64,000 nt of DNA from assembly GCA_038210655.1 (NCBI GenBank), contig JBBQWM010000006.1, forward strand, positions 62,001-126,000. Reading direction: 5' to 3'. Below are positions 44,638 through 54,161 of this stretch, one piece after another (the stretch's first letter is position 1; every line of letters begins with the position of its first letter). The notes below the pieces were generated by a model that worked only from the letters and a program-made list of their open reading frames with translations, did not search any database and was not told where the DNA came from. This DNA comes from 54-19 sp038210655. Lineage in GTDB: Bacteria; Chloroflexota; Chloroflexia; Chloroheliales; Chloroheliaceae. A program made the translations under genes and the position numbers.

Positions 44638-46497
44638 TCAAACCCCCACTACCGCCTGCCCCATATCGTCCTGTGGGATGCTCCAGTGTTCCGGGGAACG
44701 CCACAGAGCCGATATAATTAGCTCCCGAATGTGGAGTAGTTCTTTGGGCAGCCGATCATACAACTGGATAAACAGTTCATCGTGCGAGACAATCTCCTTC
44801 TTCCAGGCATCTCGATCTATCGACATTAGCTGCTCGAACTGCTCCTGGGTAAAATCCTCCATACCAGTCCAATCGAGATCGTGATAGCGTGGAACCCAAC
44901 CAAGTGGGCTTTCCAGACTAACCGCATGGCCTCGCGCCCGCTCGACCACCCACTTCAAGATACGCATATTCTCGCCAAAGCCGGGCCATAAGAATTTGCC
45001 GTTATCATCCTTACGGAACCAGTTGACATTAAAGATGCGGGGTGGATTGGGAATAGACCGCCCAAACTGAATCCAGTGATTGAAGTAGTCCCCCATGTGG
45101 TAGCCACAGAAAGGTCGCATTGCAAACGGGTCGCGCCGCACTTCCCCGATAGTACCGGCCGCTGCCGCCGTCATTTCCGAACCCATCGTAGCCGCCGCAT
45201 AAACCCCATAAGTCCAGTTAAAAGCCTGGTAAATCAAGGGTACGACATTGCTGCGCCGACCTCCAAAGATAAAGGCCGAGATCGGTACACCCTGCGGGTT
45301 ATCAGCCTCCGAGTCGATAGAAGGACACTGGCTGATAGGAGCCGTAAAGCGAGCATTCGCATGCGCCGCCAACCGACCGCAACCCGGAGTCCATTCCTGC
45401 CCAGTCCAATCGATCAACCTTTCGGGCGGCTTATCGCTCATCCCTTCCCACCAGACATCCCCATCCGGGGTCAAGCCGACGTTGGTAAAGATCGCATTAT
45501 GGCTAACCGTATCCATCGCATTGGGATTAGACTTGTAGGAAGTGCCGGGCGCGACCCCAAACATACCGGCTTCGGGGTTAATAGCGTAGATTTTGCCGTC
45601 CGCGCCCGGTTTGATCCAGGCAATATCGTCGCCAATGGTCGTGACTTTCCAACCGTTGAACGAGGCGGGCGGGATAAGCATCGCGAAGTTAGTTTTACCG
45701 CAAGCACTTGGGAAAGCCGCCGCTACGTAAGTCTTTTCGCCATTGGGCGACTCTACCCCTAGAATAAGCATATGTTCGGCCAACCAGCCTTCATCTCTGG
45801 CGAGTACCGAGGCAATCCGCAGCGCAAAGCACTTTTTAGCCAGCAAAGCGTTCCCGCCGTAGCCGCTCCCATACGACCAGATTGAGCGTTCTTCGGGGAA
45901 GTGGACGATATATTTGCGTTCTTTGTTGCAAGGCCACGCAACATCCTTCTGGCCTCGTTCGAGCGGCATACCGACCGAGTGCAGACACGGGATGAAATCG
46001 CCGTCGCCCAACACCTCGTAGACCGCCTTACCCATCCGGGTCATTAGACGCATGTTGATAGCCACATAGGGGGAGTCGCTAAGTTGAACGCCAATCTGGG
46101 CGATGGGGGAGCCAAGCGGCCCCATGCTAAAAGGAATAACATACATCGTGCGACCGTGCATGGAACCTTTGAAAAGCCCTTGCAGCGTCGCTTTCATCTC
46201 TTTGGGATGCACCCAGTTGTTGGTAGGGCCAGCGTCATTTTTGCTCTGGCTGCAAATATAGGTGCGGTCTTCCACACGCGCCACATCGCCCGGATCAGAC
46301 CGCGCCAGGAAGCTATTGGGGCGCTTTTCGGGGTTCAGCTTGATTAGCGTTCCCGACTCTACCATCTCGGTACACAAAAGATCGTACTCTTGCTGGGAAC
46401 CATCGCACCAGTGAATGCTATCTGGCTCGCATAACTCGGCCATGGTCTGTACCCAGGTTTTTAGTCCTGCGTTCACTATATATCGAGGGAATTCCAT
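44638..46497 (-). CDS. pckG: Phosphoenolpyruvate carboxykinase (GTP)
   Basis: GTP-type PEPCK of about 619 aa converting oxaloacetate to PEP and CO2, or the reverse. The kinase-1a P-loop is FPSACGKTNFAMLIPP, the metal site is IGDDIAWI, and NPEAGMFGVAPGTSYKSNPNAM and FVFGGRRSNVVPLIYQ-like segments are also typical. The start is ATG at 46497 with GGAGAGGAGAC upstream; the ORF extends 54 bases further without support. With malic enzyme it forms the C3/C4 node. Together with AcsA and PFK this supports photoheterotrophic growth on acetate. The function is well supported by sequence. Confidence 0.96.
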   Translation of the reverse strand: MEFPRYIVNAGLKTWVQTMAELCEPDSIHWCDGSQQEYDLLCTEMVESGTLIKLNPEKRPNSFLARSDPGDVARVEDRTYICSQSKNDAGPTNNWVHPKEMKATLQGLFKGSMHGRTMYVIPFSMGPLGSPIAQIGVQLSDSPYVAINMRLMTRMGKAVYEVLGDGDFIPCLHSVGMPLERGQKDVAWPCNKERKYIVHFPEERSIWSYGSGYGGNALLAKKCFALRIASVLARDEGWLAEHMLILGVESPNGEKTYVAAAFPSACGKTNFAMLIPPASFNGWKVTTIGDDIAWIKPGADGKIYAINPEAGMFGVAPGTSYKSNPNAMDTVSHNAIFTNVGLTPDGDVWWEGMSDKPPERLIDWTGQEWTPGCGRLAAHANARFTAPISQCPSIDSEADNPQGVPISAFIFGGRRSNVVPLIYQAFNWTYGVYAAATMGSEMTAAAAGTIGEVRRDPFAMRPFCGYHMGDYFNHWIQFGRSIPNPPRIFNVNWFRKDDNGKFLWPGFGENMRILKWVVERARGHAVSLESPLGWVPRYHDLDWTGMEDFTQEQFEQLMSIDRDAWKKEIVSHDELFIQLYDRLPKELLHIRELIISALWRSPEHWSIPQDDMGQAVVGV

Positions 46498-46609
46498 AAT
46501 TGTCTCCTCTCCACCCTTCATGAAATTATCAAGGGTAGAATTTGAAATCAATAACTCTTAAGTATGCTGACAAAAGTAAAAATGCGGTTTGGAAACTTTG
46601 CTACTATAG

Positions 46610-48940
46610 TCAGTTTATTTCAAAAGCACTCGCTCTTCTTTTAGCAGTATAACCGATTTCTTTTACTCTAAGTTCGTTATCCTGGTTTTTCCCACCTTGC
46701 AACACCGACGATCTAGCCGTAAGAGGCTGGGCCAGGGTTTGAACTATCGGCTCAAGCTCCAACCACCATTGCTCTTTGGGGCGGCGCAGTTCCATATCTA
46801 CCAGCCTGGGCATTTCTTCTACGCTAGTAATCTTGAGCTTACTCCCTTTGAAACCGATGAAGGCACTTGTCGTTGTACCGCGTTTGAATTCCTCGGTCAT
46901 AAAAGTAATACACCGGGCCGCCAGGCGGGTAGCCTGGATGCGGTCGAAGGGGGTAGGATTACCACCCTCTTGCAAATGTCCCAGGATAACCTGCCGGACA
47001 TCAAAAAGTCCTTTGTTTTCTTCTTCAAACAGAGCGCACAGAAAATCGGTCGTATAGAGCCGACTGGCACATTCATTGCGGATCATCAAACTCAAGCGTT
47101 TGCCTTGCAAAAAACTGTGCATCATCTCGGTCAGGTCGGTCTGTAGATCACTCAATTTGATGCCCCGCTCCGGTAGATAAATTCGCTCGGCCCCGGTTGC
47201 AAGGCCACTCATCAAAGCTAAATAGCCGCAATAACGCCCCATCACCTCGACCACAAAACAGCGTTGGGCCGCGACCGCCGATTGTTTAATTTTATCTACC
47301 ACCTCCATAATAGTATTGAGCGCGGTATCGGCCCCGATGCTCAATTCCGAACCGGGCAAATTGTTGTCAATGCTGGCAGGCAAACAGATCATTGGAATAT
47401 TGAAAGCCGGGAAATTTTGGCGCTCACTATACAGGTTATAAGCTGCTTCGTAAGCATCCCAGCCACCAATCACCAAAAGTCCATCTATATTGTTGGTTTC
47501 CAGCGTCCGGGCAATCGCATAATAATCGGGCCGGGCCGGGATCGAACGGCTGGTGCCAAGTTCGGCTCCCCCCACCCGACCCCAACCGTCTACGCTGCCC
47601 CAGCTAAATTCTTCAACCCGGCCTTCTGCCAACCCGGTAAAGCCGTTATGGATCGCCAGCATCGTATGGCCCTGGTCTAACCCCAAGCGTACCGCCGCCT
47701 GGGTCGCCGTATTCATACCAGGAGCGGGCGCTCCGGCATTCAAAACTGCCAGCCGAAAGCGTTTTTTGGTCAAGGGCGTGGCGACCGGTAAAGCTTGATT
47801 GAGGGCCTGGAAAGTCTGGAACATTTCCTGAAAACTGCCGCCTCTTAACTCCATTGCCCTGGCATAATTATGGTTGGCAATCTCTGTGGCAACCGCGTGA
47901 GTTTGCTCGACGCACTTCATCAGGGGCAGCTGGACAATCCGGTTGTAGCGCATCCCGACCAGTTGCGGTTCGCTTTCCGGGCTGCTGGACAACAAGGTCT
48001 CAATCGCAGCATAACCCATGAGGGTACTCATCCAACGGTCGTAGGCGCTAGGCGACCCGCCCCGTTGGACATGACCGAGGATCGTTACACGAGTATCCTC
48101 GCCCAACCGCTCTTCCAGCACCTTCCGAATATAGGCACTGGTTATCGGCTGACCGGTGCGGTCCCGCGCCCCTTCTGCTACCACCACAATACTTTCGCGT
48201 CGCCCAGCCAATCTCCCGGCCCGGATCAAATTGCACATATACTGTTCCCAGTTGTCCAGATCGGGCGGGTTTTCGGGGATCAAGACCCAATCGGCCCCAC
48301 CCGAAATCGCCCCCATCAGGGCCAGATACCCACAGTTGCGGCCCATCACCTCGACCACAAAAGTTCGGTGGTGGCTGGCTGCCGTGCTACTCAGAGCATC
48401 CAGGGCCGCCGTAATCCGGTGCAAAGCCGAGTCGGCTCCGATAGTCATATCAGTTCCAACCATGTCGTTATCAATCGAGCCGACCAACCCGACGATCCCC
48501 AGATGAGGATGGGCCGCCACCAACTCCGGCGAAATCCGACCGCTCTCGACCAGTTCACTTAGCAAGCCCGACCATTCGCGGTGGAAGAGATCGGCCCCGG
48601 TCAAACTGCCATCCCCGCCGATAACTACCAGTCGGTCAATCCCACGCTCGATCAAGTTGTGGGCCGCTTTCAAACGACCTTCCCGGGTCTGAAAAGATGG
48701 GCAACGGGCAGTCCCAATTTCGGTTCCGCCGCGCTGGATGATCCCGCCGACCCCTTCCCAGCCGACTTGTCGGATCAAACTATCGCCCTCTATCAAACCT
48801 CTATAACCCTCACAGATGGCGTAAACTTTCGCACCCCGGCTAAGAGCCGTCCGCACCACCGCCCGTAGTGCGGCATTCATCCCCGGTGCGTCACCACCAC
48901 TGGTTATTACGCCAATTGTTACCGTTTCAGCCTCTGCCAT
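46610..48940 (-). CDS. Tandem (double-length) 6-phosphofructokinase
   Basis: A 776 aa protein made of two PFK units in series. The N-half (about 1-390) has VITSGGDAPGMNAALRAVV, ATP-binding GGDGSLTG and the catalytic GSIDNDMVGTDMTIG. The C-half (about 400-770) has NAGAPAPGMNTATQAAV, GGWDAYEAAYNL in place of GGDGS and SIDNNLPGSELSIG in place of SIDND. The second half thus lost the catalytic Asp (Asp to Asn) and the GGDGS loop, as in the regulatory halves of eukaryotic PFK-1. Such duplicated PFKs are rare in bacteria. ATG at 48940 with AGAGGAAATGG upstream; a TTG at 48958 is less likely. Confidence 0.9.
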   Translation of the reverse strand: MAEAETVTIGVITSGGDAPGMNAALRAVVRTALSRGAKVYAICEGYRGLIEGDSLIRQVGWEGVGGIIQRGGTEIGTARCPSFQTREGRLKAAHNLIERGIDRLVVIGGDGSLTGADLFHREWSGLLSELVESGRISPELVAAHPHLGIVGLVGSIDNDMVGTDMTIGADSALHRITAALDALSSTAASHHRTFVVEVMGRNCGYLALMGAISGGADWVLIPENPPDLDNWEQYMCNLIRAGRLAGRRESIVVVAEGARDRTGQPITSAYIRKVLEERLGEDTRVTILGHVQRGGSPSAYDRWMSTLMGYAAIETLLSSSPESEPQLVGMRYNRIVQLPLMKCVEQTHAVATEIANHNYARAMELRGGSFQEMFQTFQALNQALPVATPLTKKRFRLAVLNAGAPAPGMNTATQAAVRLGLDQGHTMLAIHNGFTGLAEGRVEEFSWGSVDGWGRVGGAELGTSRSIPARPDYYAIARTLETNNIDGLLVIGGWDAYEAAYNLYSERQNFPAFNIPMICLPASIDNNLPGSELSIGADTALNTIMEVVDKIKQSAVAAQRCFVVEVMGRYCGYLALMSGLATGAERIYLPERGIKLSDLQTDLTEMMHSFLQGKRLSLMIRNECASRLYTTDFLCALFEEENKGLFDVRQVILGHLQEGGNPTPFDRIQATRLAARCITFMTEEFKRGTTTSAFIGFKGSKLKITSVEEMPRLVDMELRRPKEQWWLELEPIVQTLAQPLTARSSVLQGGKNQDNELRVKEIGYTAKRRASAFEIN

Positions 48941-49113
48941 ACCATTTCCTCTAACCAACCTCGACCCCCTACCGCAAATTTCAAAGACCTTAGACTGCTA
49001 GGAGCAAACCGTCAACCAGTTGAGTGGTCGTCCTCGGAGATCTAAAAAGGTCGTCACGGGCGACCACCAGGGTCGCCCCTACCTGCTAAACTTCTTCTCA
49101 AATCTCTGAGCGG
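48941..49113. other. Short intergenic region with a half palindromic repeat
   Basis: 49056-49081 holds GGGCGACCACCAGGGTCGCC and CCTAC, a partial GTAGGGGCGACC-family element. No gene. Confidence 0.5.
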
Positions 49114-49857
49114 CTACATGTAGAGGCCACCATTGATATTTAGCTGCTGACCTGTAACATAAGAAGCGTCCGTAACCAGATAAAGTACGCCCTTCGCCAC
49201 CTCTTCGCCAGTTCCAATTCGATTCAGTGGCACTTTAGCTCGCAGCTTTTCCAGCACATCTTCCGGAACACCTGCCAGCATATCGGTAGTGGTATAGCCC
49301 GGACAAACTGTATTGACAGTAATCCCGGTTTTGCCCAACTCCAGCGCCAGACTGCGGGTTAGACCGAGGACAGCGGCTTTGGAGGCACTATAGTTGGTCT
49401 GACCATAAGAGGCGATTTGACCGTTAGCGCTACCGATATTAACGATAAAGCCGCTCTTTTGGGCCAACATCGTCGGCAAGACCTGATGGGTACAATTAAA
49501 GACCCCACCCAGGTTTGTAGCAATGACCTCGTTCCAGGATTCGAGGGTCTGGTTCTTAAAAGCCTTGTCCCGGTTGATCCCAGCGTTGTTAACCAAAATG
49601 TCAATCCGCCCGAAATTGCTCAGGGCCGCTTCAACCAGCTTTTTTGCTTCCTCATAGACGGCGACGTTTGCCCCAACCGCGACCGCCTTGCTACCAAAGG
49701 TTTGAATCTGCTCGACGACCTCGTTGGCTTCATCTTTGTTGCGGACATAGTTGACCACCACGTTAGCCCCTTCCTGGCCCAGCGCTAAGGCAATCGCGCG
49801 ACCAATTCCCCGGGAACTCCCCGTCACTATTGCTACTTTACCTTCCAATTTAGACAT
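49114..49857 (-). CDS. phaB: Acetoacetyl-CoA reductase-like SDR (PhaB/FabG)
   Basis: A 247 aa short-chain dehydrogenase. NAD(P) motif is VTGSSRGIGRAIALALG, NNAG is DILVNNAGINRD, the catalytic set is Ser in IGSANGQ, YSASK (Tyr-Lys). It closes with YVTGQQLNINGGLYM. PhaB and FabG differ little. The neighbouring thiolase and PHA synthase favour the NADPH-linked 3-hydroxybutyryl-CoA step of PHA synthesis, but fatty-acid use is not excluded. Start ATG with GAGGAGG upstream. Confidence 0.88.
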   Translation of the reverse strand: MSKLEGKVAIVTGSSRGIGRAIALALGQEGANVVVNYVRNKDEANEVVEQIQTFGSKAVAVGANVAVYEEAKKLVEAALSNFGRIDILVNNAGINRDKAFKNQTLESWNEVIATNLGGVFNCTHQVLPTMLAQKSGFIVNIGSANGQIASYGQTNYSASKAAVLGLTRSLALELGKTGITVNTVCPGYTTTDMLAGVPEDVLEKLRAKVPLNRIGTGEEVAKGVLYLVTDASYVTGQQLNINGGLYM

Positions 49858-49944
49858 AGCTTCTAAACCTCCTCTACTACATTAATTTGAGAGTTATTGC
49901 GCCAGTTAAGATCGTAATAAAACAATCTATCGGTTCTCTTAGGG

Positions 49945-50175
49945 TTAATCTGGCAAAAGCTTTTTCAATTCCTCGTAACGGACATAGTGAATTTGCGTAT
50001 TGTAAAAAGCTCCCTCGTAAATCGTACAATAACCCTCCCGCGCCAGAGTCTTCATGATCGAAGTGACTCGATCCTTGTAATCCTGAAGGGCCCTGGCAAT
50101 TTCTCCACTAAAAGTTTGTTGCTGATAGACAATCTGGCGTATAACTGCCAGTCTCAACTCCTCATCCCTCACCAT
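49945..50175 (-). CDS. Small winged-helix-like protein, 76 aa
   Basis: VRDEELRLAVIRQIVYQQQTFSGEIARALQDYKDRVTSIMKTLAREGYCTIYEG is a three-helix segment with wing, like a winged helix-turn-helix (ArsR/PadR scale). The tail is YVRYEELKKLLPD. The gene lies between phaB and the thioesterase/phaC genes, so it is a candidate local regulator of PHA genes. It is not PhaR/PhaP by sequence. The ATG at 50175 follows AGGAGG by 7 bases; the GTG at 50181 overlaps that site. DNA target unknown. Confidence 0.6.
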   Translation of the reverse strand: MVRDEELRLAVIRQIVYQQQTFSGEIARALQDYKDRVTSIMKTLAREGYCTIYEGAFYNTQIHYVRYEELKKLLPD

Positions 50176-50192
50176 AATCACACCTCCTGTTT

Positions 50193-50288
50193 TTGTTTTC
50201 GTCGTATCATTGGCCCCCTTTGTCGGGCTTGAGCCGCCACCTTGTAGCTCACTCTAAATTAGGGTTGCCAGTGATATGACGAAAACAA
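50193..50288. promoter_or_regulatory. 21 bp inverted repeat in front of the winged-helix gene
   Basis: TTGTTTTCGTCGTATCATTG plus G at 50193-50213 pairs with CCAGTGATATGACGAAAACA plus A at 50268-50288, 19 of 21 matches, loop 54 bases. In the minus-strand transcript the structure ends 6-7 bases before the ribosome site, so it could control translation or read-through from the thioesterase gene. It could equally be a miniature repeat element. Confidence 0.45.
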
Positions 50289-50322
50289 GACAAGTGCTTG
50301 CCCCCCAGGGGCGGGTCAAAAA

Positions 50323-50793
50323 TCAGCCGGATATGTTTTCATATTCGGAGAACCGGCCAGGTTCAATCTCTTTAGTGTGTTCAATAAGTTTTGCGGCCAT
50401 TTCTGCTGGTATCGGTATAACCACAAAGCGTTTATCGGTATCTGGTTGGTCAATCTTAACCCAGGCCCGCACTTCGTAACCACTGGCGATCAACAGTTCA
50501 TCGCTGTAAATTACGTGCTGCAATTTGAAAAAATGCTCGTGTACTTCCGACACACTGGTTGTAACCCGTACCGGGTCATCGTAACGCAGTGGGTGGGTAA
50601 ACTGACATTTACATTCCGTTATCGGTTGAGCATAATGATACTGGCTCAAAAGCTGGCTATGATTCAAACCAACCGATTTTAGAAAAGCGTTGGTAGCTCG
50701 GTCGAACCAGAAAAAGTATTTTGGATAAAATACGATCCCTTCTATGTCGGTATCTTCTAGCTCTACCCGAAACTCAATCGTATTAGTCTTCAT
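50323..50793 (-). CDS. 4-hydroxybenzoyl-CoA-type thioesterase (hotdog fold)
   Basis: 156 aa. It opens with FRVELEDTDIEGIVFYPKYFFWFDRATNAFL, the hotdog signature with the catalytic Asp (DTD...F.YPxY). Members hydrolyse acyl-CoA thioesters. It begins 2 bases past the phaC stop on the same strand with GGAGAAG before the ATG, so it is probably translated with PHA synthase. It might control the supply of 3-hydroxyacyl-CoA. Specific substrate unknown. Confidence 0.85.
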   Translation of the reverse strand: MKTNTIEFRVELEDTDIEGIVFYPKYFFWFDRATNAFLKSVGLNHSQLLSQYHYAQPITECKCQFTHPLRYDDPVRVTTSVSEVHEHFFKLQHVIYSDELLIASGYEVRAWVKIDQPDTDKRFVVIPIPAEMAAKLIEHTKEIEPGRFSEYENISG

Positions 50794-50795
50794 AA

Positions 50796-52658
50796 CTACT
50801 TCTCCAAAACATAGGTACCGGGAGCGGGAACCAGGGCTGGATAGGTTTTGCTACCCATTGTCGGGGGCGCAACCGACTTGCCCGAACGAGCTTTGAGCCA
50901 GCTTGCCCAATCGGGCCACCAACTACCCTTGTAAGCCTGGGCCTCGGCAAACCACTCGTCCGCCGTTGCGGCCGGTTTATCGTTTGTCCAATACCCCCGG
51001 CCTTTGGCGGGTGGGTTGATGACCCCGGCGATATGACCACTCCCGCCGACGATAAAGCGGGTCTTCCCATTGGTTAGCTGCGTAATACGCCAGGCCGACT
51101 TCCAGGGAACGATATGGTCTTGCTCGGCCCCAACCGCATAAATATCCTGCTTTACCAAACTGAGATCAATCGGGGTACCCTTTAACACAATCTTGCCGGG
51201 TTTGATCAGATTGTTCTCAAGATAAGTATTATGCAGATAGAAAGAGTGGGCTGCCGGGGTCATGCGAGTGCCGTCCGCGTTCCAATAAAGCAGATCAAAA
51301 GCGGGCGGTTCTTTGCCAAGCAAATAATTGTTGACTACATTGCTCCAGATCAGATCGTTATCGCGCAACATATTAAACATATTTGCCATATAGCTACTAT
51401 CAAGATAGCCCTGCCCCTTCATCTGACCTTCGAGCAAGCTAACTTGCGAGTCATCGATAAATACGCTGCTATCACCCACCTCGCTAAAATCTTGTAAGGA
51501 AACAAAGAAGGTCGCCGCATTGACCGTATCATCCCCAATCGCTTGCAGATAGGGCAAAGTCATCGAAAGTAACGTTCCACCAATACAGTAACCGGCAGCA
51601 TTGACCTTCTTCGACCCGGTAATCTCTTTGACTACTTCCAACGCTTTTAATGGCCCCAATGTCAGATAATCTTCAAAAACGACATCATCCATCGAAGCAT
51701 CCGGGTTCTTCCAACTGATCGTAAAGACCGTAAACCCTTCCTCGACCAAAAACTTTATCAGGCTGTTGTGGGGCTGCAAATCCAAAATGTAATAACGATT
51801 GATCCAGTGCGGCACGAACAGCAACGGGATTTCCTGAACCTTCTTGGTAGCCGGAGCATACTGGATTAGCTCGATCAGTTTGTTACGATAGACCACCTGC
51901 CCAGGCGTAATCGCCAGATTGCGGCCCGGCTCAAAGGCATCGGTGTCGGTCATCTTGATCTTTCCGGCCTTCATATCGCGCAGCAAATTGTTCATACCTG
52001 TTACCAGATTTTGACCGCCGCTTTCAACCGTTTCGTGGATTACGTGCGGATTGGTAAAAGTAAAATTGCTCGGACTGATTGCATCCAGGAACTGGCGCAG
52101 GTAGAAAACCATCTTGCGCTGCTGCTTCTCGTCTAGGCCACGCATTTCGGAAGCGGTCTTGAGTAAGGTGGTAGCTACCAACAAATAACCTTGCTTGATC
52201 GAATTGAAAGCGGCGTTTTGTTGCCATTCCGGGTCATTAAAACGCTTGTCCCCTTTTTCAGGTTCGATTACCGGGTCAACCTGCGAGGCTCCACTCCAAA
52301 ACCGCATTGTCTCTGTCGTCATTAGCTGGGTATATTGTTGGACAAATTGGCTGTAATTGTTCCAAACCTGGAACGAGTTAGGAATACTATTGGCCCAGAG
52401 TTGCTGGAAAATTTGAGTGGTCTGCATTGGGTCCATCGAAAGCAGTTTGCCATAAGGCTCGGTCTGCCACATCTGCTCGATCAGATTGAGCCACTGATCT
52501 TGACCTTTGCCGCCTGCCCAGTCCATATTGGGCATATTAGGCAGCGCAGGCAGATTGAACATAGTTTGACCCATCGGGTTCGCATTCATAGTGGTTTGGA
52601 TAAACTTACTCCAAAATTCAAAAGGATTAGTCTGCCCCCCACTCATCATATTCTCCAT
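50796..52658 (-). CDS. phaC: Poly(3-hydroxyalkanoate) synthase
   Basis: PHA polymerase of 620 aa linking 3-hydroxyacyl-CoA into storage polyester. The N-terminal ~190 residues are Asn/Gln/Trp-rich (FWSKFIQTTMNANPMGQ, WNNYSQFVQQY) as in class I enzymes. In the catalytic domain, HWINRYYILDLQPHNSLIKFLVEEGFTVFTISWKNPDA precedes the lipase-like box GYCIGGT with the active Cys (about residue 355). The Asp is in AVGAEQDHIVPWKSAWR and the His in SGHIAGVINPP. Large size and the N-terminal domain fit class I. The ATG is 13 bases before the next upstream AT-rich region; ribosome GGAG is at 9. It is followed by the thioesterase gene. Confidence 0.95.
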   Translation of the reverse strand: MENMMSGGQTNPFEFWSKFIQTTMNANPMGQTMFNLPALPNMPNMDWAGGKGQDQWLNLIEQMWQTEPYGKLLSMDPMQTTQIFQQLWANSIPNSFQVWNNYSQFVQQYTQLMTTETMRFWSGASQVDPVIEPEKGDKRFNDPEWQQNAAFNSIKQGYLLVATTLLKTASEMRGLDEKQQRKMVFYLRQFLDAISPSNFTFTNPHVIHETVESGGQNLVTGMNNLLRDMKAGKIKMTDTDAFEPGRNLAITPGQVVYRNKLIELIQYAPATKKVQEIPLLFVPHWINRYYILDLQPHNSLIKFLVEEGFTVFTISWKNPDASMDDVVFEDYLTLGPLKALEVVKEITGSKKVNAAGYCIGGTLLSMTLPYLQAIGDDTVNAATFFVSLQDFSEVGDSSVFIDDSQVSLLEGQMKGQGYLDSSYMANMFNMLRDNDLIWSNVVNNYLLGKEPPAFDLLYWNADGTRMTPAAHSFYLHNTYLENNLIKPGKIVLKGTPIDLSLVKQDIYAVGAEQDHIVPWKSAWRITQLTNGKTRFIVGGSGHIAGVINPPAKGRGYWTNDKPAATADEWFAEAQAYKGSWWPDWASWLKARSGKSVAPPTMGSKTYPALVPAPGTYVLEK

Positions 52659-52722
52659 CGTTATTAACTCCGTTGTTTATTTTCTTGACTTATACCAACT
52701 GCAAAATTATTGACCCTTTTTG

Positions 52723-52798
52723 GTAGGGGCGACTCTGAATGGTCGCCCTGAGAGACCCGGCAAGGTGTTCACGGGCGACCACCCAGGGTCGCCCCTAC
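52723..52798. repeat. GTAGGGGCGACC-family palindrome, copy E
   Basis: GTAGGGGCGACTCTGAATGG left, CACCCAGGGTCGCCCCTAC right. The internal CCCGGCAAGGTGTTCACGGG matches copy A. Between phaC and the thiolase gene. Confidence 0.8.
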
Positions 52799-52836
52799 CA
52801 GTCCGATGTCTTTATAACTTGCCGTAGATGCTCAAG

Positions 52837-54036
52837 CTAAATGTTCAAATTCTCGTAAATCGTAGCGATACCCTGACCACCACCAATACAAGCTGTAACC
52901 AACCCAAACCGGGCGCCCCGGCGTTCCAACTCGTACATAATCTTGATCGTCAGAATCGCGCCAGTTGCGCCGATAGGATGACCGAGGGCCACTGCACCAC
53001 CGTTGACATTAACCTTATCGATGTTCATATGAAGCTCACGGATACAGGCCAGGGCCTGAGTTGCGAAAGCTTCGTTCAACTCGATCAGATCGATCTGGTC
53101 AATGCTCATACCAGCCCGCGCCAGGGCCTTCAAAACCGCTGGAACCGGGCCAATACCCATGATTTCGGGCGGCACACCTGCGACTGCCTGGGCTACCAGC
53201 CGCATTCTTGGTTTTAGCTTTAACTCTTGAGCTTTGGAAGCCGACATTACTACGACTGCCGCTCCTGCGTCATTGATACCACTGGCGTTACCAGCCGTGA
53301 CGATACCCGTACTCTTGAAGGCCGGTTTGAGTTTGGCAAGACCTTCTAGCGTGGTTTGGGGACGGACATGTTCGTCTGCCACGACCTGAAGCGGTTCACC
53401 TTTGCGTTGGGGTACAGTTACCGGCGTAATCTGTTCGGTAAAATAGCCGGAGCGGATCGCGTGATCGGTCAACTGCTGGCTACGCAGAGCCAAAGCGTCC
53501 GAGTCTTCCCGGCTGATCTTATATTTCTCGGCCAGGTTCTCGGCGGTAATACCCATGTGACAACTGGTGAAGGGGTCGCTGAGGACTGTCGTCATATTAT
53601 CGATCAGGGTTGAGTCGCCCATCCGATAGCCATAGCGAGCCTTTTCCAGCAGATAAGGATAGCGGGTCATGTTTTCGGTACCGCCTGCCACCATAATCGA
53701 GGCGTTGCCGCTCATAATTTCCATAGCGGCCTGATTAATAGCCTGCAAGCCACTACCGCAAAGCCGGTTGACCGATACGGCCGGTACTTCGACCGGCAGA
53801 CCAGCGCCCAGGGTGGCCGCCCGCGAAATATAGGCATCCTTGCCAATCTGCCCGACGCAGCCCATTACGACCCCGTCAATCTGGCTGCCTTCTAAACCAG
53901 CCCGTTCTACTGCCGCCTTTATTGCGACGGCCCCTAGTTGGGCGGCTGGAACTTCGATGAACTGCCCACCAAACGTGCCAACCCCGGTTCGCGCTCCCGC
54001 TACGATGACCACGTCCTCTCTCGCTGTCTGAGCCAT
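52837..54036 (-). CDS. phaA: Acetyl-CoA C-acetyltransferase (thiolase)
   Basis: Condenses two acetyl-CoA to acetoacetyl-CoA, 399 aa. It starts DVVIVAGARTGVGTFGGQF. The nucleophile Cys is in NRLCGSGLQAINQA (about residue 88), His in ALGHPIGATGA and the second Cys in TACIGGGQG near the end. All three are intact. Start ATG at 54036 with GAGGAG upstream; a TTG-less upstream extension is not supported. Placement by phaC and phaB gives the full PHA route. Fatty-acid beta-oxidation is a possible second role. Confidence 0.94.
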   Translation of the reverse strand: MAQTAREDVVIVAGARTGVGTFGGQFIEVPAAQLGAVAIKAAVERAGLEGSQIDGVVMGCVGQIGKDAYISRAATLGAGLPVEVPAVSVNRLCGSGLQAINQAAMEIMSGNASIMVAGGTENMTRYPYLLEKARYGYRMGDSTLIDNMTTVLSDPFTSCHMGITAENLAEKYKISREDSDALALRSQQLTDHAIRSGYFTEQITPVTVPQRKGEPLQVVADEHVRPQTTLEGLAKLKPAFKSTGIVTAGNASGINDAGAAVVVMSASKAQELKLKPRMRLVAQAVAGVPPEIMGIGPVPAVLKALARAGMSIDQIDLIELNEAFATQALACIRELHMNIDKVNVNGGAVALGHPIGATGAILTIKIMYELERRGARFGLVTACIGGGQGIATIYENLNI

Positions 54037-54161
54037 TTTTCTTCTCCTCATTTGTGCTTGCTGTTATACCAGATAACAGATTACAAGCAGCACTAATCTA
54101 TTGGATCGTCGGATAAATTTACGCTTAATAGTTGCAATAGATGTTTTTAGCTTCGACTGCT

